From NCBI GenBank assembly GCA_016930955.1, contig JAFGFR010000320.1, positions 1 through 10,186 on the forward strand: a DNA stretch of 10,186 bases, in the 5' to 3' direction. The DNA is from Victivallales bacterium (GTDB taxonomy: Bacteria > Verrucomicrobiota > Lentisphaeria > Victivallales > JAADHT01). This document shows positions 1 through 5,854 of the stretch, piece after piece. The number at the start of each line of letters is the position of its first letter. Position 1 is the stretch's first letter. The notes beneath the pieces are model-generated. The model searched no databases. It was not told the origin of the DNA and saw only the letters and a program-made list of their open reading frames with translations. The position numbers and the translations under genes are program-made.

Positions 1-266
1 GCCTGCAGCTCGCCCCGATAATCGAGGAGCTGAGAAACGAGTATCAGGGTGTCCTGCATGTGGAGGTTGTTGATGTCGGGCTCCAGGAGAACGAGGCGAT
101 GGCGAAGAATTTTGGTGTCCAGATGATTCCGACGCTGGTTTTTCTGGACAAGGACGGCAAGGAGCTGACACGGAACGTAGGCTATGCCTCGAAGGAGGAC
201 ATCCTCAAGAAATGGCGCGAGCTGGGGCATGACTTTTTACCCGCCGCTGCCCCGGAAGTCAAGTAG
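1..266 (+). CDS. Thioredoxin-fold protein, C-terminal part (5' end outside window)
   Basis: The frame is open from base 3 and ends at TAG 264-266, giving the last 87 codons of a protein that starts before the window. The visible part begins LQLAPIIEEL, the helix that normally follows the CxxC active site, so the redox cysteines themselves are not seen. It continues through a central beta strand and then QMIPTLVFLDKDGKEL, where the proline after Met-Ile is the cis-proline loop of thioredoxins, followed by the last two strands and the C-terminal helix. The role is probably thiol-disulfide exchange, either periplasmic or cytosolic; the missing N-terminus would decide. It sits 28 bp upstream of the ArsF-like gene on the same strand and is likely in the same operon, perhaps feeding or accepting electrons from the next two proteins. 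The fold call is firm; the specific partner is inference. Confidence 0.85.
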   Translation, partial: LQLAPIIEELRNEYQGVLHVEVVDVGLQENEAMAKNFGVQMIPTLVFLDKDGKELTRNVGYASKEDILKKWRELGHDFLPAAAPEVK

Positions 267-294
267 ATAGGCCTGGAGTCAATGTGGAGTATAT

Positions 295-798
295 ATGCTT
301 GAGTTCAGAGGAAGAAAGACCATCACCGGAGCATTGCTTGCTCTTGTCTTTGTGAGCGTAGGGTTTTCGCTGGGCAAGAATGCCGCGTTGCGCTCGTTTG
401 CGAAAAGCTCACCCGCACTTGCCCCGACCAGCGGCGTGCTGGCGGCTGAAAAAAACGAGTTCGTCGCTGTCTACTACATGCATGCTACTTTCCGCTGCGT
501 GACCTGCAACGAGATCGAGAGGTTAGCTAGAAAGCTTGTCGAGACAGAGTTCAAAGAGGAGCTCGAAAGCGGGAAGCTTGTCTTCGCCGAGGTGAATTTC
601 CAGAGGGACACAGGTCTAGCGAAACGCTACAGGGTCGCTGCCGGCGGGGTGGTAGTCGCCCTTATCAAGGACGGGAAAGATGTCCGCTTCGATATGCTCA
701 ACGATGTATGGACTCTCTATTCCGACCCTGCCAAGTTTGACGAATACCTTGCCGGAACCATAAGAAGATACCTCGCGAAGGACATGGAGTCGCCGTAG
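295..798 (+). CDS. arsF: ArsF-family membrane-anchored thioredoxin-like protein
   Basis: A 167-residue protein. Residues about 10-28 form a hydrophobic segment after a basic start (RGRK), a signal anchor or uncleaved signal peptide, so the rest is expected outside the cytoplasm. From about residue 55 comes a thioredoxin-like domain: strand FVAVYYMH, then C68-V-T-C71 at the start of a helix, then a second strand (LVFAEVNF) and VVVALIKDGKDVRF. The usual cis-proline is not visible (VAAGGVVV in its place). This pattern, including the conserved end with W-x-L and a final helix ending RRYL, matches what I recall of the ArsF family, named as a subunit of a nitrophenyl-compound reducing system with ArsE and ArsG. 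The start ATG 295 has GGAG at 286-289. The stop is separated by one base from the next start, so translation is probably coupled with the ArsG-like gene. Arsenical chemistry here is family knowledge, not shown by context. Confidence 0.8.
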   Translation: MLEFRGRKTITGALLALVFVSVGFSLGKNAALRSFAKSSPALAPTSGVLAAEKNEFVAVYYMHATFRCVTCNEIERLARKLVETEFKEELESGKLVFAEVNFQRDTGLAKRYRVAAGGVVVALIKDGKDVRFDMLNDVWTLYSDPAKFDEYLAGTIRRYLAKDMESP

Positions 799-799
799 A

Positions 800-1480
800 A
801 TGGATAGCTTCGCATATTTCTCGGCCTTCTGGCTAGGCATACTCACTGCGGTCAGCCCATGCCCGCTGGCGACCAACATCGCCGCGATTTCCTTCATGAG
901 CAAAAACATCCAACGCCGCTCCAAGGTGCTCAAGTCCGGGGTGTCGTACACGATGGGCAGGACGGCGGTATATGTTCTCCTCGGGGCCGCCATATCATCC
1001 GGGCTTTTCGCGGTCCAGGCGATCTCGAGCTTCCTCCAGAAATACATGAACGACATCCTCGGCCCGGTGATGATAGTCCTGGGGATGGTTCTCCTCGGCT
1101 GGCTCGGCTCGTCGGTATCGTTCAACCTGGTCAACGACAGCATCCGCGAGAAGGCAGAGAAGGGCAGCCTGAAATGGGACTTCATCATCGGCGGGCTTTT
1201 CGCTCTGTCATTCTGCCCGGCATCGGCGGGACTGTTTTTCGCCGGGCTTGTGCCGCTTTCGATCAAGGCCGAGTCGAAAGTCATGGTTCCGGTGTTCTAC
1301 GGCATCGGCACTGCCATACCGGTGATATTCTTCGCGATACTGATCGCATTCAGCGCAAAATACGTCGGGACAGCATTCAACAAGCTCTCGCATATAGAAA
1401 AATGGGTGCAGATCGTCGCAGGCATCCTCTTCATCCTTGCCGGCATCTTCTACTGCATAAACTTCAACTTCGTGCTGTGA
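800..1480 (+). CDS. arsG: ArsG-family CcdA/DsbD-like membrane protein
   Basis: A 226-residue integral membrane protein with about six hydrophobic helices. It carries the two cysteine motifs of the CcdA/DsbD transmembrane domain in their expected places: SPCPLATN with C21 near the end of helix 1, and SFCPASAGLFF with C139 near the start of helix 4. In that superfamily the two cysteines form a disulfide inside the membrane and carry electrons from cytosolic thioredoxin to an outer-face thiol protein. The close match to the SPCPLATNIAAISF signature points to the ArsG branch, named as an aromatic arsenical efflux permease. Whether it transports a substrate or only electrons cannot be told from the sequence. 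The start ATG 800 lies one base after the previous stop, with GGAG at 786-789. It is the last gene of the operon; no hairpin with a T-tract follows. The natural partner is the upstream CVTC protein. Confidence 0.85.
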   Translation: MDSFAYFSAFWLGILTAVSPCPLATNIAAISFMSKNIQRRSKVLKSGVSYTMGRTAVYVLLGAAISSGLFAVQAISSFLQKYMNDILGPVMIVLGMVLLGWLGSSVSFNLVNDSIREKAEKGSLKWDFIIGGLFALSFCPASAGLFFAGLVPLSIKAESKVMVPVFYGIGTAIPVIFFAILIAFSAKYVGTAFNKLSHIEKWVQIVAGILFILAGIFYCINFNFVL

Positions 1481-1537
1481 ATACGGATGGCTCAGCCGTC
1501 TCTGGATTTGCATACTGCGCAAAACGAGGGTACCTTG

Positions 1538-1754
1538 GAGCTAATTTCAAAACTACCCTTGGCCGCGCGGCCCGCTATTTTGGATGCGAGGCCACGCCGA
1601 TGCGGAAGCGGACATGCCTGTATGGTCTGTCCCGACCGCTCCGGCGTGGCATTCGCGACAAAAAAGTTCGCTGCCCAAAGGGTTGGGGCGGAAACACGGC
1701 ATGCGCCACTCCTCCGCTCCCGACGAGGTTCACGCGGAGTTTTTAAACTGGCTC
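1538..1754. repeat. Interspersed repeat copy 1, with terminal inverted repeats
   Basis: A 217 bp element. Its left end (1538-1556, GAGCTAATTTCAAAACTAC) and right end (1736-1754, complement GAGCCAGTTTAAAAACTCC) match at 15 of 19 positions as inverted repeats. The interior shares long blocks with the copy at 5023-5186: the stretch from about 1561 to 1590 (GGCCGCGCGG then GCTATTTTGGATGCGAG) and a block around 1629-1656 containing GTCTG, CCCGACCGCT and GGCATTCGC. Compared with copy 2 it has an extra 12-15 bases near 1591 and roughly 45 bases near 1657-1710. No transposase is present, so it is a non-autonomous, MITE-like or palindromic interspersed element. It lies between the convergent ars-like operon and the tRNA gene. 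It carries an open frame of its own from ATG 1487, described in the findings. Confidence 0.8.
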
Positions 1755-1905
1755 CTTAACATGGAGGAGAGAAGAAGATCTTTCTTACCTTCGGCTCTCG
1801 ATTCGGGGGTGCCTCCAGTCTATGTCCCCTATGGCATCTACCGCATCGATAAGGGCTTGAGGATATCGAGCGACACCCGCCGCAGGTGTGGATTGAGCCT
1901 GGGAA

Positions 1906-1980
1906 TGGCTCCTGCGCCTGGATTCGAACCAGGGACCAAGTGGTTAACAGCCACCTACTCTACCGCTGAGCTACGCAGGA
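1906..1980 (-). tRNA. trnN: tRNA-Asn (anticodon GTT)
   Basis: On the minus strand this reads as a full cloverleaf. The 7 bp acceptor stem is TCCTGCG/CGCAGGA, the D arm is GCTC-AGCGGTA-GAGT, the anticodon arm is GGTGG-CTGTTAA-CCACT with GTT at the anticodon positions, and the T arm is CCTGG-TTCGAAT-CCAGG. The discriminator base is G, as in bacterial tRNA-Asn, and the 3' CCA is encoded (1906-1908). It is read in the same direction as the kinase and deacetylase genes that lie upstream of it. No strong promoter was recognised between 1981 and 2060, so it may have a weak promoter of its own or be processed from read-through. Confidence 0.97.
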
Positions 1981-2163
1981 GTAAAATCTCGCCATAAAAT
2001 TCATCCGTGACACCTCCGGGAGGATACCACGAGTGCCAGTGATTCTAACACCCCTTCGGAGAAATTCAACACCCGAAGAGAAAAATTTCCTGACAAATCG
2101 CGGCAGCGCATTGTCCCGATGGAGCTGGAAACCCTCAGGTCGTGTTTTTAACGCCGGTGGAAG

Positions 2164-2208
2164 AATATGAAGACATATTTCAAATAGTCGTGCTGCAGGT
2201 TTCCCTGC
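2164..2208 (-). terminator. Two small hairpins just after the deacetylase gene; weak terminator candidate
   Basis: Directly after the stop codon of the minus strand gene lies GCAGG-GAAA-CCTGC (2195-2208), a 5 bp stem closed by a GNRA-type tetraloop. About 16 bases further is AATATG-TCTT-CATATT (2164-2179). Neither is followed by a run of T on the minus strand, so this is not a classical intrinsic terminator. It may simply protect the 3' end. The rest of the spacer to the tRNA (to 1981) has no gene; it contains one more possible hairpin, CTTCGG (2054-2059) with CCGAAG (2073-2078). Confidence 0.25.
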
Positions 2209-3948
2209 CTACAGGAAGGAGCCTTGCCAAACGCCCTCGAAGAAGGAACGCAAGTTTCTGCCGATGGTCCTTGTCTTGTATCCACCCTCCTGTACGAAAA
2301 GGGTGGAGAAGGGTATTGCCCCGACCATTCTGCCGATGTGCGAGAAGTCCTTCGCGACCAAAGGCCATGCCCCTGTGGGGTCGCCGCGCGCTGTGTCCAG
2401 ACCCAATGCGACGACAAGGTATCTGGGCCTGAAGTCCAGGATTTTGCGTAGGGCCGTCTTCAGTGTTCTCCCGTATTTTTCCGTGGAGATGTTTTCCGGC
2501 AGCGGGTAGTTGATGTTGAAACCGAGTCCCTTGCGCTTTCCGCGCTCGTGCCTGAAGCCGCTGAAGAACGGATACGAGGAAATCGGGTCGCCATGGATCG
2601 AGACGGTGAGCACGTCGTCGCGCTCGTAGAATATGTTCTGCTGCCCGTTGCCGTGATGATAGTCCAGGTCAAGTATGGCCACCTTGCCGCTTCTGCTGAG
2701 AAAATGGGCGGCGATTGCCGTGGAGTTCAAATAGCAGAAGCCGCCGCAAGCCCTCTTTTCCGCGTGGTGTCCCGGCGGCCTGACCAGGGCGTAGGCCAGA
2801 TACGCCCCGTCCCTGACGGCCTCAGCTGCGGTCAACGCACAGTCCACGGCCTCCCTGGCGGCGAGATAGGCGTTTTTGTTCAAGGGCGTGAAGGTGTCGA
2901 TGCAATAGTATCCAGCCCTGAGAGGCAGCTCCTTCGGCGGCCGTGCGTTCTTCCTCAGTGGAAACACGCTTGGGTAGACGGACTGTTTCTCCCCTAGCGA
3001 GGAGCACACCCTCTTGATGTAGCTGATGTATTCCTTGTCGTGGACCTCACAGAGCAATTTATCCGGGAAGTGCCTGCTCCTGACAGATTTGAAGAATGGA
3101 CTCCTTTCCAAGGCGGCGAGCATGGTCTTGACCCTCACAGGCGACTCGACATAACCCCTGTCGGCGACGTGGTGTATCACATGGCCCTCGTTATGGGTCA
3201 GCACGATCATCTTGTCGGCCGGCAGTGTCTTTGCGGGCTCCACGGCGGCCTCCTTACTGACATATTTGAGGGGCCTGAGCCTGACCCATGGGTCCCGAAC
3301 CGACTTAACAATCTCCTCGATGTACCTCCTGTTGCAGATGCCTGGGTATTTCCTCTCGAGTATCGCCCTGACGATCTTGCGCATGCGGCTCCTTGAAATC
3401 CTGCGTTCCTTGCCGAGGAAATCAATCATGATGTAGGGGGGATTGTCCTGCCCCTCCTTGACCGGGGTCTCGTACGCGGTGTTGACCACCGGGCGGGCAC
3501 CGTACTTCTCGTAGAATCTCAGCCTGGCCTTGTTCTGCTTGAGCAGCTTGGGGTCCCCGGAGATTCGAGGGTCGTCCGGGAGGCACTCGAAGAACAGCGC
3601 CTTCACGCCTATGGCGGCGGCCTCCTCCCTGACCCTCTCGTACAGGGCTCCGCCTATGCCCCTTCCGGTGGAGCGCCTTGCCGCAGAGAGATAGTCGAGG
3701 AAGCAGAAATCCAGATCCGGCGCATGGGTCAGCAGGGCGAAGCCGCCCACGGTCGTCTTGCCGTTGTCGGCGATGAAGAGTATCGAGCGGAACTGGTACT
3801 TCAAAGGATTCTTTAGCTTTTCCGGCAGGGTGTCTATCTCCTCAGGGTCTATGCTGGGGAACTGCTCGCGGAAAATCCTCTTGACCTGGGACAACGCCTC
3901 CTCGTTCGAGGGGTTTCCGGTGTCGTATATCCTGCGTATCCTGAACAT
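2209..3948 (-). CDS. GNAT acetyltransferase fused to histone deacetylase-family amidohydrolase
   Basis: A 579-residue two-domain protein. Residues about 1-175 are a GNAT N-acetyltransferase, with the acetyl-CoA loop RRSTGRGIGG at 91-100 and FYEKYGARPV near 145-154. Residues about 247-579 are a zinc amidohydrolase of the histone deacetylase/acetylpolyamine amidohydrolase superfamily. That domain has RPPGHHAEK (tandem histidines 394-395), GGFCYLNSTAIAA, LDLDYHHGNG (predicted zinc ligands D429 and H431), LGLDTARGDP (third zinc ligand D518) and VQEGGY (catalytic tyrosine 557). All catalytic residues are present, so it should be active. The family removes acyl groups from lysines, polyamines or other amines; the substrate here is unknown. 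Start ATG 3948 is preceded by AAAGGGGG lying in the 18 bp gap after the kinase stop, so it is the second gene of that operon. It has no signal peptide or membrane segment and is expected in the cytosol. The fusion suggests linked addition and removal of acetyl groups (inference). Confidence 0.93.
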   Translation of the reverse strand: MFRIRRIYDTGNPSNEEALSQVKRIFREQFPSIDPEEIDTLPEKLKNPLKYQFRSILFIADNGKTTVGGFALLTHAPDLDFCFLDYLSAARRSTGRGIGGALYERVREEAAAIGVKALFFECLPDDPRISGDPKLLKQNKARLRFYEKYGARPVVNTAYETPVKEGQDNPPYIMIDFLGKERRISRSRMRKIVRAILERKYPGICNRRYIEEIVKSVRDPWVRLRPLKYVSKEAAVEPAKTLPADKMIVLTHNEGHVIHHVADRGYVESPVRVKTMLAALERSPFFKSVRSRHFPDKLLCEVHDKEYISYIKRVCSSLGEKQSVYPSVFPLRKNARPPKELPLRAGYYCIDTFTPLNKNAYLAAREAVDCALTAAEAVRDGAYLAYALVRPPGHHAEKRACGGFCYLNSTAIAAHFLSRSGKVAILDLDYHHGNGQQNIFYERDDVLTVSIHGDPISSYPFFSGFRHERGKRKGLGFNINYPLPENISTEKYGRTLKTALRKILDFRPRYLVVALGLDTARGDPTGAWPLVAKDFSHIGRMVGAIPFSTLFVQEGGYKTRTIGRNLRSFFEGVWQGSFL

Positions 3949-3966
3949 GGTATGCAGCCCCCTTTC

Positions 3967-5010
3967 TCAAGCATCCTGACTTCTGCTCAGCAGCAATGCA
4001 GGCTTGCTCAGCAGTTGTTCCTGTATGGGGATGATGGCTTGTTTGAGTTCTTGGAAGGTCTGGAAGCGTTCCATGGGTGGTTTTCTGATCATTTTTTTTA
4101 TGAGTTCGACGGTATCCGGGTGACATTTTTTGACCCGGCCGCCTACGTTCTGAAAATTAACCTCTTCCGCATGACTCTTGACTAGCCTCCCGACATTGGT
4201 GTCTATGAAGCACGGCTCCCCAGCCAACATATGAAACAACATCAACCCCAGGCTGTATATCTCGCTGAATTCCCCCTCCGGCTCCCCCAGTACCCGTTCG
4301 GGGGGAATATAAAAAGGGGAACCTTCAAAAATATCACACGACTTCCCATTTTTAGCCATTGCCTTCTCCAACGGTATGCATAGACCGTAGTCGAACATCC
4401 TGACATTGCCGTTCTTCTCGATGAGAATGTTTTCCGGCTTCAGATCACGGTAAAGATACCCTTTGGAGCATATATGCCGCTCTGCAGCGATTATCTGCAC
4501 CATGATGTTGAACGCCCTGTTCTCCGAAAGTGTTGTTTTTCTTTTGATATAGTCATCCAGCCGTTCACCCTCGACTAGAGGGAAGACGATGAAATATTCG
4601 TCGTCCTCGCAGCCGTAGTCAAGGATCGGGACCAGGTTTGGGTGGTTCCCGACTACCGCGCCGGCGGTACCTTCCTGGACAAAGGGGTTGTCCCTCTCGG
4701 TGTCCGCCGGGGGGACCCGATGGAAGAACTTTATGGCATACCGCTCCTTCCCGCCACGCTTCAAGGCCTTATAGACCTTTCCTTCTCCTCCTCTGCCCAG
4801 AGGCTTATAGAGGACATAGTTCTTTATGATCAATGGCATGTAGAGCGGCAGCTCGCAGCCGGGGCACTCCTTGACGGTGAACGGCTTGATGTCGTCAATC
4901 TCGCAAAAGCACTGGGGACAACTGACCACCCCCTCATGAAGAAGGATAAGAAAAGGTACGTTGCTGTCTTTTTCCATAATCTCTGCCAGCCCGTTAGAGC
5001 GCCAATGCAT
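3967..5010 (-). CDS. Soluble Ser/Thr protein kinase with N-terminal zinc ribbon
   Basis: About 347 residues from ATG 5010. A short zinc ribbon comes first (CPQC at 31-34 and CPGC at 49-52), then a Hanks-type kinase domain from about residue 64. Visible motifs are the glycine loop GRGGEG (72-77), AIKFF with the ATP lysine K94, YRDLKPENIL with catalytic D189 and N194, a metal-binding D207 in DYG instead of DFG, and SPFYIPPE standing for the APE motif. After these come SLGLMLFHMLAGE and the late arginine of subdomain XI. Catalytic residues are intact. There is no transmembrane helix or sensor domain, so it is cytosolic; the ribbon may be its input or docking site. The start is uncertain: ATG 5010 has no clear Shine-Dalgarno, a TTG at 5019 and ATG 4977 (after GGCAGAG) are alternatives. 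It is first in the operon with the GNAT-deacetylase gene, and its leader is repeat copy 2. Confidence 0.9.
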   Translation of the reverse strand: MHWRSNGLAEIMEKDSNVPFLILLHEGVVSCPQCFCEIDDIKPFTVKECPGCELPLYMPLIIKNYVLYKPLGRGGEGKVYKALKRGGKERYAIKFFHRVPPADTERDNPFVQEGTAGAVVGNHPNLVPILDYGCEDDEYFIVFPLVEGERLDDYIKRKTTLSENRAFNIMVQIIAAERHICSKGYLYRDLKPENILIEKNGNVRMFDYGLCIPLEKAMAKNGKSCDIFEGSPFYIPPERVLGEPEGEFSEIYSLGLMLFHMLAGEPCFIDTNVGRLVKSHAEEVNFQNVGGRVKKCHPDTVELIKKMIRKPPMERFQTFQELKQAIIPIQEQLLSKPALLLSRSQDA

Positions 5011-5022
5011 ACTTTGCAATCA

Positions 5023-5186
5023 GAGCCGATTTCAAAACTCCCCGTGGCCGCGCGGCTTGCTATTTTGGATGCGAGCGGAAGTGGGCATACCTGCCTAGTC
5101 TGCCCCGACCGCTGCGGCACGGCATTCGCCACGCCTGCCGCACCTGCGCTCCCAACGCGGTTCTCGCGGAGTTTTGAAACTGGCTC
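5023..5186. repeat. Interspersed repeat copy 2, forming the kinase leader
   Basis: A 164 bp element. Its left end GAGCCGATTTCAAAACTCC (5023-5041) and right end (5168-5186, complement GAGCCAGTTTCAAAACTCC) match at 17 of 19 positions as inverted repeats. The interior shares the GGCCGCGCGG, GCTATTTTGGATGCGAG and CCCGACCGCT blocks with copy 1. The right end directly abuts a minus strand TATAAT box, and the left end lies 12 bases before the kinase ATG. The whole element is therefore predicted to be transcribed as the kinase 5' leader, where its ends can pair into a long stem. Confidence 0.85.
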
Positions 5187-5215
5187 ATTATACAATGTTT
5201 CCCCCGTGTCTGCAA
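5187..5215 (-). promoter_or_regulatory. Sigma70-type promoter for the kinase-deacetylase operon
   Basis: On the minus strand TTGCAG (5210-5215) and a perfect TATAAT (5187-5192) are separated by exactly 17 bases. The expected start of transcription is near 5180, inside the right terminal repeat of copy 2. No other good promoter was seen between here and the kinase start. This predicts a leader of about 170 bases. Confidence 0.75.
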
Positions 5216-5559
5216 GGTTTTTTGGGCGACAAGTGAAAAATAACCGTGGAAAGTCCGCTCCGTGGTGCCGCGTGAAAGAATTTGGCGTGCGGGCACGGGG
5301 AAACGACACTTCCTCTCTTCCCTTTCGCCTTTTTGTCCTCTCGTACCCACGATTTGCGACAGCAAATCTTTGGATTACGGTGGCTTGCATGCCAGGTCGT
5401 AGCCCAAATGGTGAATACTGGAAACCGCTTTCTATTCCGTGGGGCAGGGTCGTCCCGCCCCTGCCCTCCTAGGCGGATCCCGCTATGGCACCCGTTATGC
5501 CACAGGTGCGGCAGGTACCTCTGCAATCACGAGGAAAATGTTTGGGATTTGTACAAAAT

Positions 5560-5588
5560 TTGTCAAAACTGACGAATTTTAAAAAAAT
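5560..5588 (+). promoter_or_regulatory. Possible promoter for the giant exported protein gene
   Basis: TTGTCA (5560-5565) matches the -35 consensus at five of six bases and is followed after 17 bases by AAAAAT, a four of six match to -10. It overlaps an imperfect inverted repeat TTTGTC/GACGAA and lies next to palindrome TTTGTACAAA, which could be an operator. In AT-rich DNA such a match can arise by chance. Confidence 0.25.
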
Positions 5589-5843
5589 GCTTGAAAGATA
5601 AAAAAATCGTGTCATTTTTTTTCAAATGTCTCAGTCTGGAACGGTTCTCGACCCTAGATCAGGTGTTCCGGCAAAGGCGTAATTGCATAAAAAATAATCA
5701 ATTCGACGGGAAGAGATGGGGAAAGATCCAGAAAACCAGAACTGGGGAGTGTGCCGGCTGGCTGCGGCCTCTCTGCCTCGCCTGCATTCAAACCTTCGCA
5801 ACTGCCGAAGTTCCTATGTGTCCACTTCAATAAAACCAAACCC

Positions 5844-5848
5844 GGAGG
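5844..5848 (+). promoter_or_regulatory. Shine-Dalgarno GGAGG fixing the start at 5855
   Basis: GGAGG with six bases to ATG 5855. This decides the start of the giant gene and shows that the repeat-derived codons after it are truly translated in the predicted frame. A second in-frame ATG is not close enough to compete. Confidence 0.85.
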
Positions 5849-5854
5849 CTGTAT

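Larger units (their letters stand above)
5216..5854. other. Gene-poor spacer between divergent operons, rich in hairpins
   Basis: I see no convincing gene here; open frames on both strands lack start signals and recognisable protein character. Bases 5216-5530 are GC-rich and structured. Stems seen are CCGTG/CACGG with CCGC/GCGG (5260-5298), GATTTGC-GACA-GCAAATC (5351-5368, perfect 7 bp), GGGCAGGG/CCCTGCCC (5442-5449 with 5459-5466), TGGCA/TGCCA (5486-5502) and CTTCG/CGAAG near the 3' end of the spacer. Bases 5530-5700 are AT-rich, with palindrome TTTGTACAAA (5548-5557) and a long A/T hairpin (about 5591-5625) that could act weakly in either direction. The first part could be a small structured RNA or an old repeat; no known RNA family or riboswitch could be matched. 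Confidence 0.5.

Noticed and set aside
616..1284. Long minus strand open frame across the arsF/arsG-like genes
   Set aside because: It overlaps two well-supported + strand genes with recognisable cysteine motifs and Shine-Dalgarno sites; its translation has no domain character.
859..1746. Long + strand frame of 295 codons overlapping the ArsG-like gene
   Set aside because: It is a frame-shifted shadow of the membrane protein, very rich in Arg, His and Gly, and runs on into the repeat element.
5240..5300. RNase P RNA-like string GTGGAAAGTCCG
   Set aside because: Only this short string resembles the P RNA core; the remaining conserved elements of that RNA were not found nearby.
4642..5472. 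276-codon + strand frame over the kinase start and repeat copy 2
   Set aside because: Its first part is antisense to the kinase. Only the repeat part shows similarity, to other repeat copies, so I treat it as part of the repeat observation and not as a gene.
5486..5502. Sigma54-like site TGGCAC-N5-ATGCC on the + strand
   Set aside because: The GG-N10-GC spacing fits, but the site is equally explained by the TGGCA/TGCCA inverted repeat, and the -12 part is poor; no activator site was seen.
5188..5526. Minus strand frame of 112 codons in the spacer
   Set aside because: It has no start signal, spans several hairpins, and its translation resembles no family; the promoter at 5187-5215 lies inside its 3' end.
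5591..5833. 80-codon + strand frame before the giant gene
   Set aside because: It would start at TTG without a Shine-Dalgarno, in an A/T hairpin, and the translation is not protein-like.
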